Shown here one piece after another: positions 25,155-34,455 of a stretch of 64,000 bases of DNA; positions within the stretch are counted from its first letter, which is position 1; the number at the start of each line of letters is the position of its first letter. A model generated the notes under the pieces. It had not been told where the DNA came from, did no database searches, and was given only the letters and a program-made list of their open reading frames with translations. Origin of the DNA: Hyalangium gracile (lineage in GTDB: Bacteria; Myxococcota; Myxococcia; Myxococcales; Myxococcaceae); NCBI RefSeq assembly GCF_020103725.1, contig NZ_JAHXBG010000009.1:62001-126000 (forward strand). The letters run 5' to 3'. The translations under genes were made by a program, and so were the position numbers.

Positions 25155-26321
25155 ATGCACCCCATCACCCACTGGCTGCATGGGTTGAGCAGACTTGTGC
25201 TCCTGTGGCTGCTCACGGGGTGCGCTGCAACCCCACCCTTCAGAGGGCCCGAGCAATATAGGCAGCTCCGTCCTGTCGTCCTTCAGGACTTTCCTTCGAC
25301 GGTCAGCGCTGGACAGCAGGTTGTCGAGGTTGACCTCGAGGCTCCCACACCTCAGCGGACAGAGGAGCTGCGCCGCAGCGGCGTCCGATTGCCTCAGGTC
25401 TCTGAAGGAACAGCCGACCCACGTGCGCATCGAGATTTCGTCGATCTGCGAGTAACGGCCGTGGGCTTTGGCATCACCGCGGGCGGCTATCTCCTCTACT
25501 GCGAGGGACTGCCGCTGCCCGTCCTCGTCCCGGAGTCGCAAGTCGACCTGGGGCTCATGAGCGCCGAGCCGCTCAATGTCTCCCTGTACCCGAATCGGGG
25601 CGCGGCGCTGGCCGACATCGCAGCCAGTGCCTCCGAGGCAAGACACGCGCGGTATGCCTGGTACCGCGGAGCGGGCGGCGCGCTCATCGTGCCCACCCTC
25701 TTCTCCCCGGCCACGACGCCTCGCATTGCCCGAACGATGCTCGAGGTACGCAGGCACCTGACGGAAACAGTCCAGCGCGAGCTGAAGGTCCTGTTGGTGA
25801 ACCTCACGGGGGTCAGGGTTCTGCAGGGCGTCTTCACCCGCGTGGTGCGCGTGGGCTCGGAGCCAGCACTCCGCCCTGCGTCAATGGCGCCCGCTCCGAC
25901 ACCTACCCAACCCGCGCCATCTCCGGGGCTGGTCCAGGCGCTCACCGGCAACAACCCGACGCCGCAGGTGCCACCTGGGGCACGCCTTCCTCGAGATGTC
26001 GCGGTCCATCCCTCGGTGCCCCGGCAGCTGCCGAGCCAACGACCCATTGGGCCCAGCCCTGCCCAGAATGCGCAGCTCCAGGTGGACATCCAGTACCTGC
26101 AGACCCTGGGCGCAAGGAACATCCGCGTGAATCAACAGCAAGTCACGGTGGACAAGAGCCAGCGGGTAGGAATCAATCGACCGGATCTGCAATTCGACTA
26201 TAAGGGCCGCCGCTACCATGTGGAGTACGACTCGCCTACGTCAGGCCGTGGCCCCGCACACCAGTCGCGCATCACCTCCAATGACCCGAGCGCGGTGATC
26301 ATCCTTCTGATCGTGCCCTGA
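25155..26321 (+). CDS. SitA-like lipoprotein with putative nuclease-like C-terminal domain
   Basis: It has 388 residues. The ATG at 25155 begins a lipoprotein signal (LVLLWLLTGC, Cys23). A middle region (about 60-230) has no recognised fold and is followed by a Pro/Gln-rich linker (about 235-300). The C-terminal 84 residues contain INRPDLQF..., KGRRYHVEYD and SGRGPAHQSRI. The RPD (342-344), E357 and D359 arrangement could be an acidic nuclease-like centre, but no known family is identified. Lipoproteins with variable C-terminal toxin domains and a downstream immunity gene are the organisation of SitA toxins delivered by outer-membrane exchange in Myxococcus. The partner starts 16 bp downstream. 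The toxin role is inferred. Confidence 0.75.
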   Translation: MHPITHWLHGLSRLVLLWLLTGCAATPPFRGPEQYRQLRPVVLQDFPSTVSAGQQVVEVDLEAPTPQRTEELRRSGVRLPQVSEGTADPRAHRDFVDLRVTAVGFGITAGGYLLYCEGLPLPVLVPESQVDLGLMSAEPLNVSLYPNRGAALADIAASASEARHARYAWYRGAGGALIVPTLFSPATTPRIARTMLEVRRHLTETVQRELKVLLVNLTGVRVLQGVFTRVVRVGSEPALRPASMAPAPTPTQPAPSPGLVQALTGNNPTPQVPPGARLPRDVAVHPSVPRQLPSQRPIGPSPAQNAQLQVDIQYLQTLGARNIRVNQQQVTVDKSQRVGINRPDLQFDYKGRRYHVEYDSPTSGRGPAHQSRITSNDPSAVIILLIVP

Positions 26322-26337
26322 AGCACGAGGCTCCCTG

Positions 26338-27066
26338 ATGACCGAGACCATGAAGGGGCTGCTCCTGGAGGACCGCTGGGCGCCGGTCACCTCGGAAATG
26401 GGTTTCCTGGAGACCCGTGCGGAGCATGCCGCCCGAGCCTTCGCCTCGTGGCAGAGCGGCCTGATGGCGTCTCGTGGCATCACCGTTCAGGTGCACTCCG
26501 TCTCGGGTCCCCTGGAGCAAGCTCTCTCCGCCCTTCTGCCCCTGACCACCCCCGAGCCGCGACGGGACCTCTTCATTCCGACACACAGTTCCTGGACGGC
26601 CTACGTCGATAACAGCTGGCAGGGAACCGATGCCGCGAGCCCCATGTCCTATATGGCCAGAACGCTGGGCTGCCGAGGCATGCGCGTGGTCGCGGTGCCT
26701 CACACGCTCCGCAAGGACAAGGGACGCTACGGTGCCGTGATGTTCGAGCTGTACGGCCCGAATCGAACCGACTGGCTCAACCAGCTCCGCACCCTCTACG
26801 CCTCCAACGATGGTGGCCACTGGGTCTTTGGCCAGTCCGGCGAACCCTTCCCCTTCGAGAACCTGGAGCGATACCAGGCTCGCAAGGTCCGGGACCGGTT
26901 CACCCTCGACATGCTCAAGGAGTATCTGCGGCACCTGGGCCTTCACCCCTTCGAGGAGGATTTCTACCTCCCAGAGGGCGCATCGGCCTGGCTGGTGGAG
27001 AAGACAGGCCCTGTCCTCCCCACCCAGAAGGAGTACACCCTGGCCCAGGCCCGCGAGCACTTCTGA
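26338..27066 (+). CDS. Candidate immunity protein for the upstream lipoprotein (Imm52-like)
   Basis: It has 242 residues, no signal peptide and no TM. It starts 16 bp after the lipoprotein stop with a GAGG upstream. It is a cytosolic, mixed-fold protein with motifs such as SWTAYVDNSWQGTDA, RYGAVMFELYGP and EEDFYLPEGA. These resemble a family found repeatedly downstream of similar lipoprotein genes in myxobacteria and usually annotated as an Imm52-type immunity or hypothetical protein. A cytosolic partner fits a toxin that acts inside the cell. Family assignment is from memory. Confidence 0.72.
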   Translation: MTETMKGLLLEDRWAPVTSEMGFLETRAEHAARAFASWQSGLMASRGITVQVHSVSGPLEQALSALLPLTTPEPRRDLFIPTHSSWTAYVDNSWQGTDAASPMSYMARTLGCRGMRVVAVPHTLRKDKGRYGAVMFELYGPNRTDWLNQLRTLYASNDGGHWVFGQSGEPFPFENLERYQARKVRDRFTLDMLKEYLRHLGLHPFEEDFYLPEGASAWLVEKTGPVLPTQKEYTLAQAREHF

Positions 27067-27081
27067 CGCGGGCCCAGAGGA

Positions 27082-27930
27082 CTACCCGCGCAGGAACGCG
27101 GTGCCGAAGCTCCCGGCCTTCTCCGCCTCGCCCGACAATGCGTTCGCGGGCGAGATGCCGACGATGTGGATGGCCTCGATGCCCTCCTCCAGCATGGCGA
27201 GGCTCTCTTCCACCTTCGGAATCATCCCACCCTGGATGACGCCGGAGGCGATCTTCGCCTTGGCCTCCGCGGGCGTCAGCGTGGGCAGCCGGGTGGACGG
27301 ATCGTCCTTGTTGGCCAGCACGCCGGGCACGTTGGACACCAGGAACAGCTTGGCGGCCTTGAGCTTCGCGGCCACGCGCGTGGCCACCGTGTCCGCGTTG
27401 ATGTTGAACACGTTGCCCTGCGCATCCCCGGACAACGAGCCCAGCACCGGCACCAGCCCCGCATCCGACAGCTTCTCGAAGAGCTCGGTGTTCACCCCGG
27501 TGACATCGCCCACCAGCCCCAGATCGATGGGGTCCGGCCCCGCGCCCGTGATGACCTTGGCCGGCCGCTTGCGCGCGTCGATGAGCCCCGCGGACACGCC
27601 CGTGGTGCACACCGCCGGCACGCCCGCGATGCGGAACGCCGCGGCGACGTCCACGGACACCTGGCCCGCGAGCGTCATCTTCATCACCTCCAGGGTGGCC
27701 TCGTCGGTGACGCGCCGCCCGCCCACCATCTTCGGCGTCAGCCCCAGCTTCTGCGTGAGCTCCGTGGCCTGAGGCCCACCGCCATGAATGACGGCGACGC
27801 GCACCCCGGCGTCCAGGAAGGCGCGCACGGCGGCGCCGACACTGGCGGCCAGCTTCGGCTTGTCGGAGGCCAGCTCGCCGCCGATCTTCACCACGAACCA
27901 GCGGCCCTTGAATGCCGCCAGCCCGCTCAC
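27082..27930 (-). CDS. argB: Acetylglutamate kinase
   Basis: It has 282 residues. Its GTG start at 27930 overlaps the argC stop (GTGA), so the two are translationally coupled. It has the amino-acid-kinase fold: N-terminal FVVKIGGELA, HGGGPQ nucleotide loop, GGRRVTDE, the NADTVATRVAAKLKA region and GGMIPKVE. It phosphorylates N-acetyl-glutamate in the second step of arginine synthesis, and ArgC reduces the product. The longer frame to 29058 is a shadow of argC. It converges with the toxin partner gene, which ends at 27066. Confidence 0.96.
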   Translation of the reverse strand: MSGLAAFKGRWFVVKIGGELASDKPKLAASVGAAVRAFLDAGVRVAVIHGGGPQATELTQKLGLTPKMVGGRRVTDEATLEVMKMTLAGQVSVDVAAAFRIAGVPAVCTTGVSAGLIDARKRPAKVITGAGPDPIDLGLVGDVTGVNTELFEKLSDAGLVPVLGSLSGDAQGNVFNINADTVATRVAAKLKAAKLFLVSNVPGVLANKDDPSTRLPTLTPAEAKAKIASGVIQGGMIPKVEESLAMLEEGIEAIHIVGISPANALSGEAEKAGSFGTAFLRG

Positions 27931-28991
27931 GGCCACAGCCCCGGCTCGGCGAGCGTGGTGCGCTCGTCGAAGCCCATCATGACGTTGAAGCTCTGGATGG
28001 CCTGGCCCGCGCCGCCCTTGACCAGGTTGTCCAGGGTGGAGAAGCAGACCACGCGGCGGGTGTCCCCCGTGACGGGGCCCAGCGAGAAGCCGACCTCCAC
28101 GTAGTTGCTGCCAGCAACACCGACCACCTCCGGCTGCCGCCCGCCACCGATGACGCGGATGAACGGCTCCTTGCCGTAGGTCTCCTTCCAGAGCGCATCC
28201 AGCTCCTCCTGGGTGGTGGAGGCGGGCACGTCCGCGAACGAGGTGGAGAAGATGCCGCGAGGCAGCGGCGCGGAGACCGGCACGAACTCCAGCGACAGGT
28301 CCTGCGAGCCACCAGCCGCGCGCAGCGTCTGGAGGATCTCCGGGATGTGCTGGTGCTCGAGCGGCTTGTAGGTGCGCAGGTTGCTGGCGCGCAGCGGGTG
28401 GTGGGTGGTGATCTGCGGGTTGGCGCCGCTGCCCGACGAGCCCGTGGCCGCCACGGTGTGGACGGGGCCTCGGAGCTTGCCGCCCCGGGCGAGCGGCAGC
28501 AGGCCCAGGGCGATGGTGGTGGCGAAGCAGCCCGGGCTGGCGATGTAGCGAGCCTTGCGGATGGCCTCGCGGTTCAGCTCCGGCATGCCGTAGACGAAGG
28601 TGCCGTCGGTGAGGTGCTGGGGCGCCGGGTGGGCCACGCCGTAGTATTTCGCGTAGGCGGCGGGGTCGCGCAGGCGGAAGTCGCCGGACAGGTCGACGAT
28701 GCGCACGCCCGAGGAGAGGATCTCCATCACCACCTGCGCGGTCGTCTTGTGGGGCATGGCCAGGAAGACCACGTCCGCGCCAGCGACGGCCTCGGCCGGA
28801 GCGAGCTGCTGGAAGGTGAGGTCCGTCAGGCCCGCGAGGTTGAGGTGGACCTCGCCCACCTTCTTGCCGATGTTGTCCACCGCCGTGATGCGGGTGACCT
28901 CGACGTTCGGGTGGAAGAGGAGCCGGCGAAGGATCTCCGCGCCGCCGTAGCCCGTGCCACCGATGAGGACTGCCTTGACCTTGTTGGCCAT
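27927..28991 (-). CDS. argC: N-acetyl-gamma-glutamyl-phosphate reductase
   Basis: It has 354 residues from the ATG at 28991 (MANKVKAVLIGG). A GGAG lies about 13 bases upstream, and the longer frame to 29321 is not homologous. It has an NADP-binding GGTGYGGAE near the N-terminus, the catalytic Cys in SPGCFATT, GSSGSGA and the HQHIPEI His region typical of ArgC. It reduces N-acetylglutamyl-phosphate to the semialdehyde. It is the first gene of the coupled argC-argB pair, divergent from the GNAT gene at 29205. Confidence 0.96.
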   Translation of the reverse strand: MANKVKAVLIGGTGYGGAEILRRLLFHPNVEVTRITAVDNIGKKVGEVHLNLAGLTDLTFQQLAPAEAVAGADVVFLAMPHKTTAQVVMEILSSGVRIVDLSGDFRLRDPAAYAKYYGVAHPAPQHLTDGTFVYGMPELNREAIRKARYIASPGCFATTIALGLLPLARGGKLRGPVHTVAATGSSGSGANPQITTHHPLRASNLRTYKPLEHQHIPEILQTLRAAGGSQDLSLEFVPVSAPLPRGIFSTSFADVPASTTQEELDALWKETYGKEPFIRVIGGGRQPEVVGVAGSNYVEVGFSLGPVTGDTRRVVCFSTLDNLVKGGAGQAIQSFNVMMGFDERTTLAEPGLWP

Positions 28992-29204
28992 GTGCAAGGA
29001 CTCCTGGAAGGTTCCGAGCGGTGTATAGGGGCTTGCCGCGCACGAATCCACCCCGCACGAGCCCCGCTCGCCCTTCCCTCCTGGTGGGCAGGCATACCGT
29101 TGACTACTCGAAACGCGCCATGCCACCGGGGGTGAGGCCCGGCATGACGCGGAGAGTCCACACGACACTGGCCATCGGCCGAGGGCTGTGGAACGGTAAA
29201 GCCC

Positions 29205-29711
29205 ATGAGTTCTGAGTGGATCCTGCGCCCCATCGAGTCGAGAGACGACGCGGCCGTGGCCGCCATCATCCGCGCCGTGATGCCGGAGTTCGGAGCCAGC
29301 GGCCCGGGCTTCGCCATCCACGACGCGGAGGTGGACACGATGAGCGCGTCCTACTCACGCCCCAGGCACGGGTACTTCGTGGTGGAGCATGACGGCCGGG
29401 TGGTGGGGGGCGCCGGCATCGCGCCGCTGGCGGGTGGAGACCCGTCGGTGTGCGAGCTGCGGAAGATGTACTTCCTGAAGGAGGCCCGAGGCCACGGCGT
29501 GGGCGAGAAGCTGCTCAGGCGCTGCCTGGCGTTCGCGAAGGAGGCGGGCTACCAGCTCTGCTACCTGGAGACGCTCACGGGCATGAGCCAGGCGCAGAAG
29601 CTGTACGAGCGGCTGGGCTTCGGGCGGATTCCCCAGGCCATGGGGAGGACCGGCCACTTCGGCTGCAACCGCTTCTACACGCTGGACCTGAGCTCCGCGC
29701 TCAGCGCTTGA
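29205..29711 (+). CDS. GNAT-family N-acetyltransferase
   Basis: It has 168 residues. The GNAT core is ELRKMYFLKEARGHGVGEKLL (acetyl-CoA loop R.x.GxG) followed by AGYQLCYLET and the C-terminal MSQAQKLYERLGF strand-helix. It is divergent from argC across 213 bp, so a role in arginine or glutamate metabolism (an N-acetylglutamate synthase-like activity) is possible. However, the sequence is an ordinary single-domain GNAT and the substrate cannot be deduced. Confidence 0.85.
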   Translation: MSSEWILRPIESRDDAAVAAIIRAVMPEFGASGPGFAIHDAEVDTMSASYSRPRHGYFVVEHDGRVVGGAGIAPLAGGDPSVCELRKMYFLKEARGHGVGEKLLRRCLAFAKEAGYQLCYLETLTGMSQAQKLYERLGFGRIPQAMGRTGHFGCNRFYTLDLSSALSA

Positions 29712-29935
29712 ACGGGCCCTCCTGGATCCAGCTGAACCCGCGGTTGACGAGCAGGAACTTCGAGGGCTCGGACCGAGGGCCTCCTCCCTCCCCTGCTGCT
29801 CGGGCATCCCTCCCTGCTCCTGCCCCCCCATCCCCATCTTGAGTGGGAGAGGAGATATCACATCTGCCCGGCGCGACCCGACTTCATGAGTCACCTGGCC
29901 TCCACCCAACCTGCTAGCTTGGGTCCGGAGGTTCC

Positions 29936-30625
29936 ATGGGTCCGACCGAGAGCACCGCAACGGAGAAGGAGCCCTTTGACATCGACCGGGTGCTGGAGCG
30001 CATCCGGGAGGCCGTCCGGAGCTTCGCGGACGCGGCGATGTTCGCGCTGGCGGCCCAGGGGCACACCACGCTGTTCGAGCAGCTCGTCGCGTGCATCCTG
30101 TCCATCCGGACTCGGGATGAGGTGAGCCTGCCCACCTCGCTGGCGCTGCTCCAGCGGGCGCGCACACCAGAGGCCATGAGCCAGCTCGCGATCCCGGAGA
30201 TCGAAGCCCTCATCCGTCTGGTGACGTTCCCCGAGCCCAAGGCCCGGCAGATCCACGCCATCGCGGTGCGCACGGTGAAGGAGTTCCACGGGCAGCTCCC
30301 CTGCGACGCGCGGGTGCTCCAGTCCTTCAAGGGCGTGGGCCCGAAGTGCGCCCACCTGGCGCTGGGCATCGCTTGCGGGCACCAGGCCATCAGCGTGGAC
30401 ATCCACGTGCACCGGGTGACGAACCGCTGGGGCTACGTCCAGGCGCGGACTCCCGAGCAGACGCTGGCGGCGCTGGAGGCGCGGCTCCCCCGGGCCTACT
30501 GGGTGGAGCTCAACCGGCTGCTGGTGCCCTTCGGCAAGCACGTCTGCACGGGGACACGGCCGAAGTGCTCGACGTGCCCCGTGCTGTCCATGTGCCGTCA
30601 GGTCGGCGTCATGAATCCCCGCTGA
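29936..30625 (+). CDS. nth: Endonuclease III-like DNA glycosylase/AP lyase
   Basis: It has 229 residues, close to the usual ~210-230. A helix-hairpin-helix (SFKGVGPKCAHLAL, ~130-143) holds catalytic K137, and VDIHVHRV contains D155. A C-terminal [4Fe-4S] motif is C204-x6-C211-x2-C214-x5-C220. These are the residues of an active Nth-type enzyme that excises oxidised pyrimidines and cleaves the abasic strand in base-excision repair. It ends 7 bp before the convergent PLD gene. Confidence 0.93.
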   Translation: MGPTESTATEKEPFDIDRVLERIREAVRSFADAAMFALAAQGHTTLFEQLVACILSIRTRDEVSLPTSLALLQRARTPEAMSQLAIPEIEALIRLVTFPEPKARQIHAIAVRTVKEFHGQLPCDARVLQSFKGVGPKCAHLALGIACGHQAISVDIHVHRVTNRWGYVQARTPEQTLAALEARLPRAYWVELNRLLVPFGKHVCTGTRPKCSTCPVLSMCRQVGVMNPR

Positions 30626-30632
30626 GCTCCCC

Positions 30633-31901
30633 TCACCGGTCCCGCCCCATGAGCTGGGTGGCTCGCCGTGCCAGCCGTCTCCAGGGGTTGGTCCGTCCTC
30701 CCGCCTCGAGGGTGATCTCCCGCGAGCACTCGAGATCGCGCTCCCAGCACCGCGCCAGCTTGCCGGCGAACTCCCGATCGTCCAGCACGAGGGAGCCCTC
30801 GCTCAGCTTGTTGAGCGACAGCGCGTCCAGGTTGGTGGAGCCCACCACGCTGAGCCAGTCGTCCACCAGCAGCGTCTTCGCGTGCATCATGGACGGCTGG
30901 TACTCCCAGATGCGCACCCCGGCCTTCAGCAGCTTCTCGTAGGTGGAGCGCTGCGAGGCGCGCACGATGGGCACGTCATGGATGGGGCCCGGTGCCAGCA
31001 CCCGGATATCCACGCCCTCATGCACCTTGTGGACGAGCTGCTCGAGCACGGCGTTGGGCGGGGTGAAGTACGCGTTGGCGATCCACAGCCGCTTGCGCGC
31101 CGCGGCGATGACGATGCGCACCATCCGCTCGGCGTCCGTCATCCCCAGCTTGCCGATGCTGTCCACGAACCCGGCGCGCACCGGCCCCACGTGGCGGGCA
31201 CCAGGCAGATCCCGGGGGTGCAGCAGGCTGCCGCCCGACTCCTGCCACGAGCGGGAGAACGTGAGCTGCATGCGGCACACGGCCGGGCCCTCCACGCGCA
31301 CGTGGGTGTCGCGCCAGTTCTCCGGCGCGCGGCCGTCTCCCTCCCACACCTTCCAGATACCGAAGCCCCCCGTGTAGCCGATGCGCCCGTCCACGATGAC
31401 GAGCTTCTGGTGGTTGCGCGCCAGCAGCCGCCCCAGCACCTTGCCCGCCAGCGGCCGGTAGTAGTGCACCTCCACCCCGGCCTCGACGAGCCGGCGCTCG
31501 ATCTTCTGGTCGAAGTCCTTCTCGCCGGAGACCTCCTCGCTGCCGACCGGATCCACCAGCACGCGGCAGCTCACGCCCGCGCGCACGCGCTCCCGCAGGG
31601 CCTCCACGAAGCGGTCGGACAGCTCGCACGGCCGCCAGATGTACACGAGGATGTGCACGCTCTCGCGCGCCTTTTGGATGTCCTCCAGCATCCGGTCGAA
31701 CACCGTGCTGTTCTCCAGCAGCTCCACCCGGTGCCCGTCATCCAGGCACACGCCCGTGGACTGGTAGAGCACGAAGGAGAAGGCCTCCGGCCCGGGGGGC
31801 AGGTGGAACGGCCCCTTCATCTCATGGCGCTGGCCATCCTTCTCATCCCAACCATGTGCTCCCGGCTGCGGGAGCACCCCATCCGTCACGTCCATGTCCA
31901 T
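30633..31901 (-). CDS. Phospholipase D / cardiolipin synthase-like protein (two HKD motifs)
   Basis: It has 422 residues. HKD motif 1 is H164-K166-D171 (NHQKLVIVDG) and motif 2 is H340-K342-D347 (MHAKTLLVDD), both complete. It has the paired-domain layout of cardiolipin synthases and related transphosphatidylases. It lacks the two N-terminal TM helices of ClsA, so it is closer to ClsB-type or other PLD-family enzymes. Alternative ATGs lie at M3 and M28. Substrate unknown. Confidence 0.9.
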   Translation of the reverse strand: MDMDVTDGVLPQPGAHGWDEKDGQRHEMKGPFHLPPGPEAFSFVLYQSTGVCLDDGHRVELLENSTVFDRMLEDIQKARESVHILVYIWRPCELSDRFVEALRERVRAGVSCRVLVDPVGSEEVSGEKDFDQKIERRLVEAGVEVHYYRPLAGKVLGRLLARNHQKLVIVDGRIGYTGGFGIWKVWEGDGRAPENWRDTHVRVEGPAVCRMQLTFSRSWQESGGSLLHPRDLPGARHVGPVRAGFVDSIGKLGMTDAERMVRIVIAAARKRLWIANAYFTPPNAVLEQLVHKVHEGVDIRVLAPGPIHDVPIVRASQRSTYEKLLKAGVRIWEYQPSMMHAKTLLVDDWLSVVGSTNLDALSLNKLSEGSLVLDDREFAGKLARCWERDLECSREITLEAGGRTNPWRRLARRATQLMGRDR

Positions 31902-32048
31902 GCCCTGCCAAGCTAGGGACGCACGGTGTCACGGCCAGTCTGGGCAACTGTCCTACCTGTCGGCTCGGCGACGCTGCAACCCACCATTGCTCCGAGCGGC
32001 CCGCCGTGGCGAACTGTGCCTGTCCGCCTGCTCTCCGGAGAGACATCC

Positions 32049-34388
32049 ATGGCTGTCGATGAATCGCAGGGCCCTTCCCCCCAGGAGCTGCTGTCCCTTC
32101 CGCGCCTGGCCCCCCTCGTCCCCCTGCTCTACATGGCCTGGACGGACGGAGAGCTGACTCACGAGGAGATCCGCGCCATGGGGGCCGCGGCCCGCGCCCA
32201 GCCGTGGCTGGATCTGCGCTCCAGCGCCGTGCTGGCCCGCTGGCTGGATCCACTCTCACCGCCCACGCCCCGAGCCCTGGCGCAGCTGCGTGAGCACATC
32301 CGCCGCACCGCCGAGCGCCTGGAGTCCAGCGAACAGCAGAGCCTGGCGGAGCTGGGAGCGCAGCTGGCCGAGGTGCTCGGCGGCAAGGGTTCCCTGCCCA
32401 CCTCCATGGCGGAGCTGGCGCGAGCCCTGGCACCGCTCGAGACCGCGCTGGGCCTCTCGGGGGCCGAGGCCGTCCGCACCCTGGTGCCTTCCACGCCCCG
32501 CGCCGCGGACACCACGGGCCCTGCGCCTTCCTTCAGCGTGGACGCGCTGCGCGCCGTGCTGGAGCGCACCTACCCCGCCGAGCGCGCCCGCGTGCGCGAG
32601 TGGCTGTCCGCTCCCTCCTTCCGCTACGTGGACGAGCGCAACACCTCCACCTATCGGGAGCACGTGTTCTCCTGGCTGCAGCAGCTGGCGGCGCGGGGGC
32701 TGGGGAAGCTGGCCTACCCGGACGACCTGACGAAGGTGGACCTGGGCGCGTTCATCGCCGCCTTCGAGACGCTGGCCTTCTTCGACCTGAGCCTCACGGT
32801 GAAGGTGGGGGTGAACTTCGGACTGTTCGGCGGGAGCATCTACTTCCTGGGCACGGAGCGACACCACCGCGACGTGCTGCCGAAGATGACCTCGCTGGAG
32901 CTGCCCGGCTGCTTCGCGATGAGCGAGCTGGGGCACGGCTCCAACGTGCGGGACGTGGAGACGGTGGCCCGCTACGACACGGAGCATGGCGAGTTCGTGG
33001 TGCACACCCCCTCGGAGTCGGCGCGCAAGGAGTGGATTGGCAACGCGGCGCAGCACGCGCGGATGGCCACGGTGTTCGCTCAGCTCGAGGTGGAGGGCGA
33101 GAGCCACGGCGTCCACGCGCTGCTGGTGCCCCTTCGGGACGAGGATGGACGGCTGCACCCCGGCGTCCGCGTGGAGGACTGCGGCGTGAAGATGGGGCTC
33201 AACGGCGTGGACAACGGGCGGCTGTGGTTCGACCGGGTGCGCGTGCCCCGGGAGAACCTGCTGGACCGCTTCGCGCAGGTGAGCCCGGAGGGCGAGTACA
33301 CCAGCTCCATCACCAGCGCCTCCCGGCGCTTCTTCACCATGCTGGGCACGCTGGTGGCGGGCCGGGTGAGCGTGGCCTGCGCGGGCCTGAGCGCCTCCAA
33401 GAGCGGGCTGGCCATCGCCATCTCCTACGGGGACGAGCGCCGGCAGTTCGGTCCAGCGGGAGCGCCTGAGACCCGGCTGATGGACTACCAGACCCACCAG
33501 CTCCGGCTGCTGCGACCGCTGGCGACGACGTACGCGCTGGACTTCGCGCTCAAGTACCTGGTGAAGCGCTACGTGGGGCGCAAGGAGGAGGACGCGATGG
33601 AGGTGGAGGCCCTGGCGGCGGGCCTCAAGGCGTATGCCACGTGGCACACGACACGCACGCTGCAGGTGGCCCGCGAGGCCTGTGGCGGCCAGGGCTACCT
33701 GGTGGCCAACCGGCTGCCCTCGCTGAAGGCGGACACGGACGTGTTCACCACCTTCGAGGGCGACAACACGGTGCTGATGCAGCTCGTCGCCAAGAGCCTG
33801 CTCACGGGCTACCGGCAGCAATTCGAGGATGACCGCGTCTTCACGGTGATGAAGCTCATCGTCGACCGGGCCTCGGGAGCGCTGACGGACCGCAACCCCT
33901 TCCAGTCCCGCCGCACGGGCAGCGAGCACCTGCGGGACGGGGACTTCCAGCTGCGCGCGCTGCGCTTCCGGGAGTCGGACCTGCTGGCCTCGGCCGCGCG
34001 GCGACTGCGCAAGCGGATGGGCACGGGGGTGGACTCGTTCCAGGCCTTCATCCAGGTGCAGGACCACCTGCAGGCGCTGGCGCACGCCCACGTGGAGCGC
34101 GTGGTGCTGGAGCAGTTCCTCGCGGGCGTGGAGCAGGTGGTGGATCCCGCCGTGAAGGCCGTGCTCGGCAAGCTGTGCGACCTGTACGGCCTGGGCTGCC
34201 TGCTGGATGCGAGCGCCTGGTTCCTGGAGAACGACCACATCGAGGCTTCGAAGGCCAAGGCCATCCGCAAGGAGGTGACGCGGCTGTGCGCGGAGCTGCG
34301 GCCTGACGCGGTGGCGCTGACGCGGGCCTTCGGGATTCCGGACTCCTGCCTGGCGGCGCCGATCGGCCTGGGCCATCCGTCCCCCTGA
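32049..34388 (+). CDS. Acyl-CoA oxidase/dehydrogenase with N-terminal TerB-like extension
   Basis: It has 779 residues from the ATG at 32049, preceded by GGAGAG; the longer frame from 31926 has a non-homologous leader. The first ~130 residues are all-helical, with MAWTDGELTHEEIRAMG resembling a TerB-type acidic helix motif. The ACOX core follows: FAMSELGHGSNV, GVKMGLNGVDNGRL, TLVAGRVSV and the catalytic Glu570 in FEGDN. Acyl-CoA oxidases use FAD to form trans-2-enoyl-CoA with H2O2. The C-terminal ACOX domain is present. In myxobacteria such enzymes act in fatty-acid turnover and development-linked lipid metabolism. Confidence 0.92.
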   Translation: MAVDESQGPSPQELLSLPRLAPLVPLLYMAWTDGELTHEEIRAMGAAARAQPWLDLRSSAVLARWLDPLSPPTPRALAQLREHIRRTAERLESSEQQSLAELGAQLAEVLGGKGSLPTSMAELARALAPLETALGLSGAEAVRTLVPSTPRAADTTGPAPSFSVDALRAVLERTYPAERARVREWLSAPSFRYVDERNTSTYREHVFSWLQQLAARGLGKLAYPDDLTKVDLGAFIAAFETLAFFDLSLTVKVGVNFGLFGGSIYFLGTERHHRDVLPKMTSLELPGCFAMSELGHGSNVRDVETVARYDTEHGEFVVHTPSESARKEWIGNAAQHARMATVFAQLEVEGESHGVHALLVPLRDEDGRLHPGVRVEDCGVKMGLNGVDNGRLWFDRVRVPRENLLDRFAQVSPEGEYTSSITSASRRFFTMLGTLVAGRVSVACAGLSASKSGLAIAISYGDERRQFGPAGAPETRLMDYQTHQLRLLRPLATTYALDFALKYLVKRYVGRKEEDAMEVEALAAGLKAYATWHTTRTLQVAREACGGQGYLVANRLPSLKADTDVFTTFEGDNTVLMQLVAKSLLTGYRQQFEDDRVFTVMKLIVDRASGALTDRNPFQSRRTGSEHLRDGDFQLRALRFRESDLLASAARRLRKRMGTGVDSFQAFIQVQDHLQALAHAHVERVVLEQFLAGVEQVVDPAVKAVLGKLCDLYGLGCLLDASAWFLENDHIEASKAKAIRKEVTRLCAELRPDAVALTRAFGIPDSCLAAPIGLGHPSP

Positions 34389-34455
34389 GACGGAGCGCGG
34401 CGTGACGCGTGGGAGCGGCTGACGTGAGTCGGGGCCGGTGGCACACTCCGGCCCC

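Noticed and set aside
27931..29058. N-terminal extension of argB to 658 residues
   Set aside because: The extra residues are in a shadow frame of argC; the GTG at 27930 with the GTGA overlap is a normal argC-argB junction.
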